Of a stretch of 64,000 nucleotides of DNA, positions 1 to 11,022 are shown in pieces. The notes beneath the pieces were generated by a model that was not told where the DNA came from, did no database searches, and saw nothing but the letters and a program-made list of their open reading frames with translations. Positions within the stretch are counted from its first letter, which is position 1, and every line of letters begins with the position of its first letter. The translations under genes were made by a program, and so were the position numbers. This DNA is from Zea mays (Eukaryota; Streptophyta; Magnoliopsida; Poales; Poaceae), in NCBI RefSeq assembly GCF_902167145.1, contig NC_050104.1, forward strand, positions 109,503,849-109,567,848, read 5' to 3'.

Positions 1-1657
1 AGAATATCACATACGATAATGAATTTACCTTGGTTAGAAAGAAACGAGGGAAGGTCTCGCAGGGGTTAAGGCTTATGCTCGAGGTGCACTACAGGTAAAC
101 GAATAACTAGACGTCACGTGCTCTAGTTCCAATTGGTTCTAACAAAAGAATTAGCTACATGCACTAATGTAAATGTGACCACTTTTAGTAGATTAACATT
201 GAATGAGTTAGACGATTAGCTATACAAATTAACTAACGTAACCAATTTCCATATTGAGACTCGTATCTTATTAATATGAACAACGGGATTAGCGCGCATA
301 GGGTACGGGGGGGGGGGGTAGACGGGGCGTCTGGGGGTAGACGGGGACACGACGGGTCGTGGCAAGGCACGCGCACTACGCGAGCGCGCGCGCGAGGCCG
401 CACGCACACGCCACGAACTAGCCGTGCGCACGTCGGGGCCGTGCGCTAGCCGAGCACAAAGCCGCGCGCCATAGGCACGCTGGGCCGAGATCGAGGCCAC
501 GCCGGGGCCGTCACGACGCGAGCAAGGCACGGCGGGGCGAGCGGGCAAGCACGCCGGGGCAAGCGAGCACGGGCGAGCGAGGACGCGGCCGGGGCAAGCG
601 AGCACGGGCGAGCGAGGACGCGGCCGGGCGAGGCCGGGCGGCCGAGCCGGGGCGCGGGAAGGGCGGCCGAGCCGGGGCACGGGGCGGCCGAGCTCGCCGG
701 GAGGCGGGCGGGCCGGGCACGGAGGCAGCGCGGCCGGGGACGGCGGACGGGGCCGGCGAGCACCGGGGCGGGCGCGGCCGGGGCTGGCGAGCCGAGGCCG
801 CGGGCGGCGCGGGTGGGGCTAGCGGGCCGAGGCCGGGGATGGGGCGGCCGGGCGCGGGGCGAGGCCGGGATCGGGGGCTCGCCGGAGCGGCCGAGGCGAG
901 GGCGGGGCGGCCGAGCCGGGGGCGGCCGAGCTCGCCTGGGCCGGGCGAGCGCGCCCATGGCGCGGGGGAGGGCGCCGACGGGAGGGAAGGAGGAGGGTGA
1001 GGGAGTAGAGGAGGGAGGAGGGGGGGGGGAAAGAAGCCTCACCGGAGGGGGAGGACGGCGTGGCGGCGGCGCCAGGGAGGGGCGGCGGCGGCGCTAGGGC
1101 AGGGAGAGGGCGGCGGCGGTTAGGGTTAGGGAGAGGGAGAGAGAGAGAGGGGATGACGGGCGGGGCCCGCGGGGAGGGGATTTTTGGAAAAAAGAAAAAA
1201 AGGGGAGGGGGCGGTTGGGCCGGCTGGGCCCAAAGGGGGGGGGAAGGGGGCGGGCGCGGGGTGGGCCGGCCGAAACGGCCCATGGCGGGGGGAGGGGGCG
1301 GCTGGGCCGCCGCGGGGCCCACGCGGGAAGGGGGAAGGGGGGGGGGGGGCTGGGCCAAAAGAGAGAAGGGGGGAGAGAGAAAAAGAAAAGGCTTTTCTTT
1401 TTCTAATTTTCCATATTCTCTATATGCCTAATTCTCCAATCACTCAACCACAAACACAAGAGTGCATAATCCGGCATGATGCAACAACCAAAAATAGTTG
1501 TAGGTTTTGCTTACACAAGATGTCGAGCTAATTCTCGCTATAACTTTTGGAAAAGATCAAGGCTTAGCGAGAAGAAAAAGGAAAAAGGAAAGAGTAACGC
1601 CTGAATTTGGTGAGAGAAAAGAAGAAAAAATTCTACCCCCAAATTCAGGGCGTTACA
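1..1657 (-). repeat. 3' LTR of element A (partial, window-truncated)
   Basis: This is the same sequence as 9403-11006 in the 5' LTR. On the minus strand it begins TGTAACGCC (at 1657), the LTR terminus. The GC-rich middle (about 300-1370) differs from the other LTR by several insertions and deletions in CGGGGC/GGCCGAG motifs, so the copies have diverged there by slippage rather than point change. Long plus- and minus-strand open frames in this tract (R/P/A-rich) are composition artefacts. Confidence 0.95.
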
Positions 1658-1675
1658 AACCTATCCCCCTTAAAA
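1658..1675 (-). other. Polypurine tract of element A
   Basis: On the minus strand a purine-rich run (TTTTAAGGGGGATAGGTT) directly abuts the 3' LTR start TGTAAC. This is the expected plus-strand DNA primer site. A closely similar tract precedes the 3' LTR of element E at 63366-63387, supporting kinship of the two elements. Confidence 0.85.
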
Positions 1676-1693
1676 GAATCTCGCCCTCGAGAT

Positions 1694-1876
1694 TCAGGGT
1701 TGGCTAGCAAAGAGCTCAGGGTATTTAGCCATCAGATCATCTTCACGCTCCCAGGTTGCTTCTTCCTCTGTATGGTGATTCCATCTAACTTTGCACATTC
1801 TGTTGGTCTTCCTTCGGGTGACTCCGTCTGCAACCTCAAGGATTTGCATTGGCTTCTCAACGTAGGTCAAGTCCTC
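1694..1876 (-). pseudogene. Chromodomain tail of element A integrase, cut off by a stop
   Basis: The 61 codons after the TAG at 1877-1879 stay in the pol frame and end at TGA (1694-1696). The translation has the chromodomain pattern: an aromatic early residue (Y in DLTYVEKP), the core VRWNHH, EEATWE, then an acidic helix and KYPELF. In chromoviruses this domain sits at the integrase C terminus and is thought to bind modified histone H3 and steer integration into heterochromatin. Here a single nonsense codon separates it from the integrase, so the domain would be lost without readthrough. Confidence 0.88.
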
Positions 1877-4800
1877 CTAGACTTCGAGACCTTCCACTGG
1901 CAACTGCTCTTCTGGCACACGCAAGCACTTCTTCAACTGAGACACATGAAAGACATCATGCACAGCGGACAAATTCTCTGGCAGACTGAGCTGATAGGCC
2001 ACTTCTCCACGCCTTGAGAGAATTTGGTACGGACCAATGTAGCGGGGTGGTAGCTTGCCTTTGACTCCGAACCTTCTAACTCCTCTGATCGGTGACACTT
2101 TCAGATAGACAAAGTCTCCGACTTCGAAACTCAGCTCTCTTCTTCTTGTGTCTGCATAGCTTCGCTGCCTCGATTGCGCTATCTTCAGATTCTCTCGGAC
2201 CATCTTGATGTTCTCTTCAGCTTCAAGTAGAATGTCTGGCCCAAACACTTGCTTCTCTCCAGGCTGATCCCATTGCAACGGAGTTCTACAACTCCTCCCA
2301 TAGAGCGCCTGAAATGGTGACATCTTCAAACTGGCCTGGTAACTGTTGTTATAGGAAAACTCTGCATAAGGCAATCTCTTATCCCATCTGGACTGATCTT
2401 GCAACGCACAGGCTCTCAACATGTCTTCAAGAATTTGATTGGTCCTTTCGGTCTGACCATCTGTCTGCGGGTGATAAGCTGAACTAAAATTCAGATGCGT
2501 GCCCAAGGCTTCATGCAACTGCTGCCAGAAATGAGAGGTGAATTGCGTTCCTCTGTCTGACACTATCTTCTTTGGCACACCATGAAGACAAACGATCCAA
2601 GACATGTACAACTCTGCCAATACTGCACTGCTGTAGTTGGTCTTGACAGGTATGAAGTGGGCTGACTTGGTCAAGCGGTCCACTACTTCCCAAATAGAAT
2701 CGTAGCTGGCTCGAGTGCGAGGCAATCCGACTATGAAATCCATACCGATTTCATCCCATTTCCACTGAGGGATCTGCAATGGTTGCAACAATCCAGCTGG
2801 TCTCTGGTGCTCTGCCTTAATTCTTCGACAACTATCGCACATAGCCACATGCTCTGCGATTTCCCTCTTCATTCCGTACCACCAAAATTTCTTCTTCAGA
2901 TCCTGATACATCTTCTCACTGCCAGGGTGAATCGAATAGGCTGTCTCATGAACTTCCTTGAGAATCAACTCCCGAATGGATTGGACATTGGGAACACACA
3001 AGCGGTCTTTGAACCATATCACACCTTCTGCATCTTCCTGAAAATCTTTGCCTCTGCCGTCTAGAATCCGTCGCCGGATCTCACTGATCTTCTCATCATT
3101 CTTCTGTGCTTCTTTGATTTCCCGCTCCAAGGTAGGTTCCAACTCAACTGTGACTCCTCGTGAATTGTTCAGAAATTCGAGACTCAACTTGTCGAACTCT
3201 TTGGCCAACTCGTAAGGCATTGGACGAGCGACCATCAGATTGACTTGACTCTTCCTGCTCAAAGCATCTGCCACTACGTTTGCTTTGCCTGGATGGTAGT
3301 GGATCTCCAACTCATAGTCTTTGATCAGCTCTAACCATCTTCGCTGCCTCATGTTCAACTCTGATTGAGTGAATATGTACTTCAGACTCTTGTGGTCTGT
3401 GTAAACATCACATTTCTGTCCATACAGGTAGTGCCTCCATGTCTTTAGTGCGTGAACCACTGCTGCCAACTCTAGATCATGGATTGGGTAATTCTTCTCA
3501 TGAACCTTCAACTGTCGGGACGAGTAAGCCACAACTCTTCCCTCTTGCATCAACACACATCCCAAACCTGTGTAACAAGCATCCCAATACACCGAGAAGG
3601 GCTTGTGCACATCAGGCAAGACTAGGACAGGCGCTGTTGTCAACTTCTCTTTCAGCGCTTCAAAGGCCTCTTGACATTTCTGGGTCCACTTGAACTCAAC
3701 CTTGTTGCCTAGCAACGCTGTCATTGGTTTCGCAATCTTCGAAAACCCTTCAATGAATCGCCGATAATATCCGGCCATTCCAATGAAACTCTTGATTCCT
3801 CGAGTATCTGTTGGCGCTTTCCAGTTCAGAATGTCTGCCACTTTCTTCGGATCCACAGCCAATCCTTCTTTGTTGATTATGTGACCCAAGAACAGGACTT
3901 CACTGATCCAAAATTCACATTTGCTCAACTTTGCATACAACTGGTGCTCTAGCAATCTCTGCAATACCATCTTCAAATGATCTGCGTGCTCTTCTTCGCT
4001 TTGAGAATAAATCAGAATGTCATCAATGAATACCACCACAAACTTATCGAGATAGTCCATGAATACACTATTCATCAAGTTCATGAAGAACGCTGGTGCA
4101 TTGGTCAAACCAAAAGACATCACAGTGAACTCATACAAACCATACTTGGTAATGAATGCCGTCTTCGGAATGTCCGAAGGTCGGATCCTGAGCTGATGAT
4201 AACCTGACCTCAGACCAATCTTGGAGAACACACTAGCTCCTCTCAACTGGTCGAACAGATCTTCTATTCTGGGCAAGGGGTACTTGTTCTTGATCGTGAC
4301 TTCATTCAAAGCTCGATAATCGATACACATCCTTTTGGTGCCATCTTTCTTTTCCACAAACAAGACAGGAGCGGCCGAAGGCGAGGTGCTTGGCCGAATG
4401 TAACCTTTCTCTGATAGCTCATCAATCTGCTTCTTAAGCTCAACCAACTCTGGTCCAGATATTCTGTAAGCTCTCTTAAAGATAGGGGAGGTTCCAGGAA
4501 GAAGCTCTATGGCAAACTCAACTTTCCGCTCTGGTGGCATACCCGGTAAGTCCTTTGGAAACACATCTGGGAATTCGGACACAACCTTGATACTCTCGAT
4601 TGGGTCTGCTTCACTGCTATCAACGGCCATCTGATAACAACTTCCTTTCTTTGGCTCAGGCGGGACTAACTCGGTCACCACTTCCTCTCCTAGTGGAGAC
4701 ACCAACTTGATTGTCCTCTTATCACAACTGATAACTGCCTGATACTTATCTAGCCAATTCATCCCTAGGATGACATCTATTCCCTGAGTACCCATTACTA

Positions 4801-5389
4801 TAAGGTTGGCGGGAAACGCTATCCCCCTTATTTCCACACTTACATTCAAACAAATGCTATCAGCTCGAATTCTACCACCGACTGAGTCAATTTGAATGGG
4901 GGTTGACATGGTAGTAATTGGAAGATTATGTGCTTCTACCCATGATGCAGTAATGAAAGAATGCGTTGCTCCAGTATCAAATAACACTTCTGCAATATGA
5001 GAGTCGACTGGGAACATACCTACTATCATGACAGGGGTCTCCTGAACTGCTTCAGCCTCCAAGTGGTTCAGTCTCCCATGATTGTAGCGCGGCTGAGAGC
5101 GATTGCCTGCTCCAGGCTGAGGCACATTCTGCTTTGCAGGGGCATTGGGGCCTAACTGCTGCTGGGCTGCCTTCTTCGGACATTGCATCACCCAGTGGCC
5201 TTGCTCTCCACAGTGGAAACATGCTCTGTTTCCAACCTGAGCTGGTGCTGCCTGACTGTTCTGCTGGGTTGCTGGGGCAGGAAGACGAGGTGCCTGCTGA
5301 TTCTGCCTCTGAAATTGACCTCCTGACTGATTGTTCTGACGGTTCTGGTACTGATGCTGAGGATACTGCCTCTGGAACTGCTGATGCTG
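1877..5389 (-). pseudogene. pol: pol of element A: zinc knuckle, protease, RT, RNase H, integrase
   Basis: The region is open from the TAG at 5390-5392 to the TAG at 1877-1879 and shares one frame with gag and with the chromodomain. Domains in order: a CCHC zinc knuckle (5221-5180, [14 protein letters not shown]), aspartic protease (FDTGATHSF, near 4980), reverse transcriptase (about 4560-3990), RNase H (about 3580-3250), and integrase with an HHCC zinc finger (about 2960-2820) and a DDE core ending in QTERTNQ. RT motif A reads [12 protein letters not shown] where the family has Asp, so the first catalytic aspartate is replaced by Gly (4214-4216). The FIDD motif is intact. The encoded polymerase should be inactive even apart from the stops. 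Confidence 0.93.
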
Positions 5390-6235
5390 CTAAGGTGGAC
5401 GCTGGTTCTGCCTGAACTGCTGAGGTTGATTGCCTGAGAAACGAGGACGATTGCTACTTCCAGGCTGGGGTCCACTGATCTTACGCTTACGATCCTCCAT
5501 CTCCTTACGCTTCCTCTCCATCATGATTGCTCTGTCAATCAGGTGCTGGAATGTCGGGAAGGTATGATTCATCAGCTGATAGTGCAGAGGGTCAACCAAG
5601 CCTCTCAGGAAACGGTACTGTCGCTTAGCGTCGGTGTTGACATCTTCAGGAGCATAGCGAGACAACTGCAGAAACCTGTCCCGGTACTCACTGACAGACA
5701 ATGGCCCTTGCTTGAGAGCCAGGAACTCCTCCTTCTTCACTGTCATCAGACCTACCGAAACATGGTACTGACGAAAGCTTCCTCTGAACTCTTCCCAGGT
5801 GATGGTGTCGGGGTGGGCATGGGTGGCGAGGTAAGACTCCCACCATGACTGAGCTGCTCCTCTCAACAGACGGGGACCATACAAGACTTTCTCCCTATCA
5901 TCACACTGAGCAGTATGCAACTCCCGCTCCACAGTGCGTAGCCAGTCTTCAGCATCCATGGGGTCAGAAGAATGAGCAAACGTTGGTGGATGACCTCTCA
6001 TGAATTCAGCACGCTTGTCTCTGGGCATCTGAGGCTGAGGTGGGGCCTGCTGCTGCTGCTGAATGGCGGCCAAAGTCTGACCGATGGCTTGGACTGCCTG
6101 AGTCTGCATCAGAAACATCTGCTCGATGGACATCGGGGGCGGGGGCGGCAGGTGCTGTTGTTGGGGCACCTCCTCCTGCTGAGCGGCTTGCTCCTGTTGA
6201 GCATGCCTTCCTCCTCTGCGCCTGTTCTCTGACAT
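5390..6235 (-). pseudogene. gag: gag of element A
   Basis: The start is placed at 6235 (MSENRRRGG), the first Met after which composition becomes Gag-like. An open frame runs upstream to 6499 but lacks Gag character and is intron-like. The Q/P-rich N terminus is followed by a Retrotrans_gag domain (RTVERELH, SWWESYLATH, FRQYHVSVG, SVSEYRDRFLQLSRYAP, FLRGLVDPLH). Gag and pol are in the same frame, separated only by the TAG at 5390-5392; neighbouring CAG codons suggest it was once a Gln codon. The zinc knuckle lies beyond this stop. A 3' splice-site-like sequence (TTGCATTCTGCAG) directly precedes the ATG. Confidence 0.9.
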
Positions 6236-6640
6236 CTGCAGAATGCAACCACACATCAGAACTGATCTTGCAAATCTTGCAGCATAAGAAAAGAGTATAG
6301 AATTCTTCAACAGCACTGAACAGATGAGCATCTTCACTGATCTCCAACACAGACCACACAGCTTCTTAGATAAAGAGGAAAGTGGAATAAAAGGTTTCCC
6401 AACTATATAGCTAACTCCATTAACATATAACAGGTAAACCAAAATACAGGGGATACCCACACTCTGGTGACAGTCATTACAAAGATCCAAACCAAACATA
6501 GTTCATCATGACAAACATAAATGCACAGGATATAGCAAACTACCCTGTCTAACTAAGACTAACTAAGAGCGAGACTAACACTAAGACTGTAGCTTCTATG
6601 TATGTATTTTGTATTAATTACAAGATCCAACTCTAGCGAT
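6236..6640 (-). other. U-rich spacer between aORF and gag, ending in a splice-acceptor-like site
   Basis: On the element's sense strand this 405-nt stretch has no plausible coding frame, is T-rich and ends TTCTGCAG immediately before the gag ATG. It looks more like an intron than a UTR. A similar but shorter spacer (44718-44831) with the same terminal signal lies before gag in element E. No strong donor inside this stretch stands out; a donor could lie further upstream in the leader or LTR. Confidence 0.45.
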
Positions 6641-7654
6641 CTATGGTTCTAGATTTATCTTGGTCTTGCAGTCGGGATTGCCATAAGACTGGTATCCACG
6701 CCGAGGTGAGCGGTACGGGTGCTGAGTCCCGACGGGAGCGGGGGAACCATCATCTAGGTGACGACGTTCCGCGCGCTCAGCCCGCAGCATGGCGATCTCA
6801 GCACGAGCCCTACTCAGCTCGTCTAATGCATGGTCCAGCTCCGTGTTTAGCACGGCGGCTAGGTTGACTGTGCTGCTCAACCTAGGATTGCCCTCACCGA
6901 CAGGTGAGACAATCACGCCTCCTGTGCTGCCAGATGGACGGCGGGGGTAATACTTCAGATTGAGACCGTCAGCTACCCCACCGAGAACCGAGCAGTAGTG
7001 CGAAAGCGCACGCCGTGTAGCATCTTGCATGGCCGCCTCAGCTGAGTCCCGCTCAGAGATAGAATAGTGCTCTGAGCAGGCCTCCGCACCCTGGAGACTG
7101 TTCTCCGGACGGCGCACCAAGCAGGTCGCCTCCCAGCGGTCCGGGTAGACCCCGCGACTATGCTGGTAGACCACACATCGATACTCGATGGACCAAGTAC
7201 GCCGGTTAAGTGCCTGACGTAGCAGGGTGTCGAGCGCATCGTGGAAGTGACACCCGCGAGCAGCGTCACGAGTGATGGGTCGAGCAACCCATCCCTCCGG
7301 CTCCTAGTCAGCAGAGAGGTCGGTGTCGTGGCTCGAGCTGTCGTCGCCACCTCCGTCATCTGGGTCTCCTCCAGCAGCTACTCCAGAAGCTGGGGCACCC
7401 AGTGGTGGTGCAGGGGGCGCCTCCAGGGGAAGCACAGGGGAGCAGCTCCTCACAAACTCTATCTCCTGGTGGAGTGAGAAAGAAGAGCCCTGCTGCTCCT
7501 GTCGTCGACGTTCCTGCTCCTCATGCAGGCGGTGGTGCAGTCTCTCCAAGTGGCTGGACTGTCCGGCCACGGGACGGCGAAGCGGACGCTCAGCAAGGCG
7601 GGAGGGTAAGAAGGGGATGACGGACTTTTGTGCAGTGTGTCTAAGACGAGCCAT
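6641..7654 (-). pseudogene. Extra ORF (aORF) upstream of gag in element A; H3-tail-like N terminus, coiled coil
   Basis: This is a 337-codon frame in sense orientation, broken once by TAG at 7304-7306. It starts MARLRHTAQKSV. After the Met, A1, R2, T6, A7, K9 and S10 match the histone H3 tail and K4 is replaced by R. Next come a Q/R/E-rich charged stretch and an acidic DPDDGGGDD segment. A folded-looking region with W, Y and C residues follows (SIEYRCVVYQ, CLVRRPEN, ATRRALSHYC, KYYPRR). A heptad-like coiled coil (LDELSRARAEIAMLRAERAE) and a basic tail complete it. I do not recognise a named family. A cognate ORF sits at the same place in element E (43888-44717). A splice-acceptor-like TTTTGTAG precedes the ATG. 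Confidence 0.6.
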
Positions 7655-7914
7655 CTACAAAAGACACCGCAAGCAAAAGAGTGAGAACAGAATCAATATG
7701 ACCAGCAAGTAATGAACCATAAATAAATGAAGGATTAGAATAAAACACAATTTTCAGCAAGGTATAATATATAGTAGAACATAGGTTTGGTCGATATGAC
7801 CAACTTTTGAAGGGATATCAAAGTCAAGGCAGGGACAGAGGTCTATAGTCCTTAGAACGACCATTCGATTCTAGGTTAGCGGTCCTACAGTCAGCACGGC
7901 TTTGATACCACTTA
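7655..7914 (-). other. 5' leader and primer-binding site of element A
   Basis: The PBS is 7899-7910 on the minus strand (TGGTATCAAAGC), four bases inside the LTR end at 7915, and is complementary to initiator tRNA-Met with one mismatch to the usual TGGTATCAGAGC. The remaining leader to the aORF ATG holds no gene that I can see and ends in a pyrimidine-rich GTGTCTTTTGTAG before the ATG. Confidence 0.85.
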
Positions 7915-8170
7915 TGTCACACCCGGTTTTGAAGGTAAACCGAATGCGAACCATGTACGTGCCAGGATCAGCAATTCACGTACACAGCAGTTACATATCA
8001 TGGACATCATCACACAGTGCTCAAATAGTATTAAAAGGGAAATACTAGTCGATTACATCATACGTCTGAGACGTCCATATAGTCTTTACAATAAATCAAA
8101 GTGCGAAAACGAAACGTAGATAACCGCGGCCTTCACAGGCAGCCGACTGGGGGTTGCCGCTAACCCACGC

Positions 8171-9311
8171 CTAGAACTCGTCATAGTCTTGGAACTCCTG
8201 GAAGTCTCCTTCCACAGCTTCATCTTCGCCTGAGCAGTGGTTGCAATGCTGACAACCTAGGGATGGGGGGGGGTTTGGTGTGTAGAGCAAGGGTGAGTAC
8301 ACATAAACATACTCAGCAAGTATCCTGTTTGGCTGTAGTGGACTAGCTTTATGTGGGGATAAGTCAAGCAGTTGCTTTTAGTTGGTCAGATTATTATTTA
8401 CTAATAGAAAGCCAGGTTTTAGCATTAACCCAAGTTATTAGCCCGATGTACCCTTTCCAAACGGGAAGAATACCACTTACCAGCACCATAGTCATAACCA
8501 GAACCATCAATCTCATTGCCACCCGTAAACCAAAGTATCTCTGATCAAGTACCACTAATCACTGGAGCTCCCTGGGCCGCTCATAACCGCGAGCACGGCT
8601 GATATATCAGTTTTCAAACACTCTGCAGAGGTTGTGCACTTTACCCACAAGCCGTGATTCCCTTTCTGCCCGGAGATCATGACTCTCCATTGATCACTAC
8701 CAAGGTGACCCAGCAGGGCATCACTACGTAGCCTTTACAAAGATTCCCCGGGGCTGTAGCCACCCGTTAGGTTTCCTAAATGCACCACACTCCTCCCCAA
8801 AGGGCAAACCCAAACTTGGCAGAGCGAGCCGCATACACCGAGCCCCATTGACGGCACGACGGCTAAGTGATCTACACCCCGGATCCTCTAATTATTCAGC
8901 TAAGGGCACCCCATTCTACCCTCATGGTTGCACTGTTTTCCCGGGCGGTCATCCATAGAACAGGTCCTTACGGAGAGGCACTCGAGAAACCGCTCGAGCC
9001 CCCTTGAAGACCACAAGTATAACATCATAATAAGAGAGGGGAAAACAGCGTATCATAGATAATCTAATCATGTTCATTGATTAGAGTTAAGCAATAGCAT
9101 AAAGCTAAACAATAATAATCCAACCCAAATAGGTAAACAAGGACATGGATAACAAAAGCTAGGCAATCCTTAGGTATACATGTGTAAAGCGGGAGGTGAA
9201 TTAAAGAATGAATAGGACAAAGATAGGTCAAGGGACACTTGCCTCCACCAACCGACTGCTGCTCAGGGGCTTCTCCTGCGAGTTCCTCGGGCTCTTCAAC
9301 CGGATCGTTCT
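8171..9311 (-). CDS. Candidate spliced acidic ORF inside element A LTR (exons 9311-9243 and 8256-8171)
   Basis: On the minus strand an acceptor-like ATCGTATAG is followed by 69 nt encoding NDPVEEPEELAGEAPEQQ and more, then GGAG/GCAAGT, a good GC-type donor (9242-9241). The next acceptor is CATCCCTAG (8258-8257), and the exon after it encodes a Cys/His cluster (CQHCNHC) and an acidic end (FQEFQDYDEF) before TAG at 8171-8173. The phases match across the 986-nt intron. Element E has the same arrangement. No first exon or start codon is identified. Function is unknown; splicing is inferred from sequence only. Confidence 0.42.
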
Positions 9312-9706
9312 CTATACGATTGCAAGCATACATACATCCATCCATTCAAATTAGGAGACAAACAGTACACCATACAAGAGAACAAATAAAGTAAATATGC
9401 ATAGAATATCACATACGATAATGAATTTACCTTGGTTAGAAACAAACGAGGGAAGGTCTCGCAGGGGTTAAGGCTTATGCTCGAGGTGCACTACGGGTAA
9501 ATGAATAACTAGACGTCACGTGCTCTAGTTCCAATTGGTTCTAACAAAAGAATTAGCTACATGCACTAATGTAAACTTGACCACTTTTAGTAGATTAACA
9601 TTGAATGAGTTAGACGATTAGCTATACAAATTAACTAACGTAACCAATTTCCAAATTGAGACTCATATCTTATTAATATGAACAACGGGACTAGCGCGCA
9701 TAGGGT

Positions 9707-10735
9707 ATGGGGGGGGGGGTAGACGGGGCGTCTGGGGGTAGACGGGGACACGACGGGTCGTGCCAAGGCACGCGCACTACGCGTGCGCGCGCGAGGCCAC
9801 ACGCACACGCCACGAACTAGCCGTGCGCACGTCGGGGCCGTGCGCTAGCCGAGCTCAAAGCCGCGCGCCATAGGCACGCTGGGCCGAGCTCGAGGCCACG
9901 CCAGGGCCGTCACGACGTGAGCAAGGCACGGCGGGGCAAGCGAGCACGGGCGAGCGAGGACGCGGCCGGGCAAGGCCGGGTGTGGGGGCGGGCGACCGAG
10001 CCGGGGCACGGGACGGGCGGCCGAGCCGGGGCACGGGGCGGCCGAGCTCGCCGGGAGGCGGCCGGGCCGGGCACAGAGGCGGCGCGGCCGGGGGCGGGGG
10101 CGGCGCGACCAGGGACGGGGCCGGCGAGCACCGGGGCGGGCGCGGGCGGGGCTGGCGGGCCGAGGCCGGGGACAGCGAGGCCGGGGGCGGGGGCGGGGGC
10201 GGGGCGGCCGGGCGCGGGCGAGGTCGGGGTCGGGGGCTCGGCGGAGCGGCTGAGGCGAGGGCGGGGTGGCCGAGCTCGCCGGGGGCGGCCGGGGCCGGGG
10301 CCAAGCTCGCCGGGGGCGGCCGAGCTCGCCGGGGCCAGGCGAGCGCGCCCATGGCGCGGGGGAGGGCGCCGACGGGAGCGAAGGAGGAGGGAGGGGGAGG
10401 AGAGGAGGGAGGAGGGGGGGAAGAAGCCTCACCGGAGGGGGAGGACGGCGCGGCGGCGGCGCCGGGGAGGGGCGGCGGCAGCGCTAGAGCAGGGAGAGGG
10501 CGGCGGCGGTTAGGGTTAGGGAGAGGGAGAGAGAGGGGATGACGGGCGGGGCCCGCGGGGAGGGGATTTTGGGAAAAAAGAAAAAAAGGGGAGGGGGCGG
10601 GCGCGGGGTGGGCCGGCCGGAACGGCCCACGGCGGGGGGAGGGGGCGGCTGGGCCGCCGCGGGGCCCACGCGGGAAGGGGGAAGGGGGGGGGGCGGCTGG
10701 GCCAAAAGAGAGAAGGGGGGGAGAGAGAAAAAGAA
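9707..10735 (+). repeat. G-rich low-complexity tract in element A LTR
   Basis: The plus strand is a run of GGGGCGGCCGAG-type and GGAGGGGGAGG-type motifs with a G11-class homopolymer near 9709-9718, and purine-only blocks at 10375-10430 and 10555-10740. The counterpart in the 3' LTR (about 308-1380) differs by indels. The G-runs could form G-quadruplexes on the strand antisense to the element. TTAGGGTTAGGG at 10509-10520 is a short telomere-like or telo-box-like motif, also present at 1120-1131. Confidence 0.75.
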
Positions 10736-11022
10736 AAGGCTTTTCTTTTTCTAATTTTCCATATTCTCTATATGCCTAATTCTCCAATTCACTCAACCAC
10801 AAACACAAGAGTGCATAATCCAGCATGATGCAACAACCAAAAATAGTTGTAGGTTTTGCTTACACAAGATGTCGAGCTAATTCTCGCTATAACTTTTGGA
10901 AAAGATCAAGGCTTAGCAAGAAGAAAAAGGAAAAAGGAAAGAGTAACGCCTGAATTTGGTGAGAGAAAAGAAGAAAAAATTCTACCCCCAAATTCAGGGC
11001 GTTACAACATTGGTCATAACTA

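Larger units (their letters stand above)
1..11006 (-). mobile_element. Element A: Tekay/Del-like Ty3/gypsy chromovirus, truncated by window start
   Basis: The element reads right to left: 5' LTR 7915-11006, tRNA-Met-type PBS 7899-7910, extra ORF 7654-6641, gag from 6235, pol to 1877, chromodomain 1876-1694, PPT 1675-1658, and a 3' LTR of which only 1-1657 is in the window. Bases 1-1657 repeat 9403-11006 almost base for base apart from indels in the GC-rich part. RT-RNH-IN order and a C-terminal chromodomain are the hallmarks of chromoviruses. The right flank after the LTR is acatt (11007-11011), the probable target duplication; its partner is outside the window. The host sequence on the right is a CACTA transposon. 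Confidence 0.93.
7915..11006 (-). repeat. 5' LTR of element A (3,092 bp)
   Basis: The ends are TGTAACGCC at 11006 and GGGTGTGACA at 7915 on the minus strand (TG...CA). Length is typical of Tekay/Del elements. It holds an AT-rich U3 tip, a purine/G-rich tract on the plus strand (about 9707-10735) and a downstream half containing the candidate GC-AG intron listed separately. I found no convincing TATA box; CATATAGAG near 10765-10775 (minus) is the best of several weak candidates. Confidence 0.95.

Noticed and set aside
216..1406. Long overlapping open frames on both strands rich in Arg, Pro, Ala and Gly in the element A LTRs (also 9845-10754)
   Set aside because: All lie in the G-rich LTR tract where stop codons are rare by composition; no frame is shared cleanly by the two LTR copies because of indels, and no domain is visible.
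6236..6499. Upstream extension of gag to Met 6499 in element A
   Set aside because: The extension lacks Gag character, is T-rich and ends in a splice-acceptor-like site; MSENRRRGG at 6235 fits the family start.
10509..10520. TTAGGGTTAGGG as a possible interstitial telomere or telomere-healing site
   Set aside because: Only two units, in both LTR copies of the same element, and plant telomeres are TTTAGGG. At most a telo-box-like motif.
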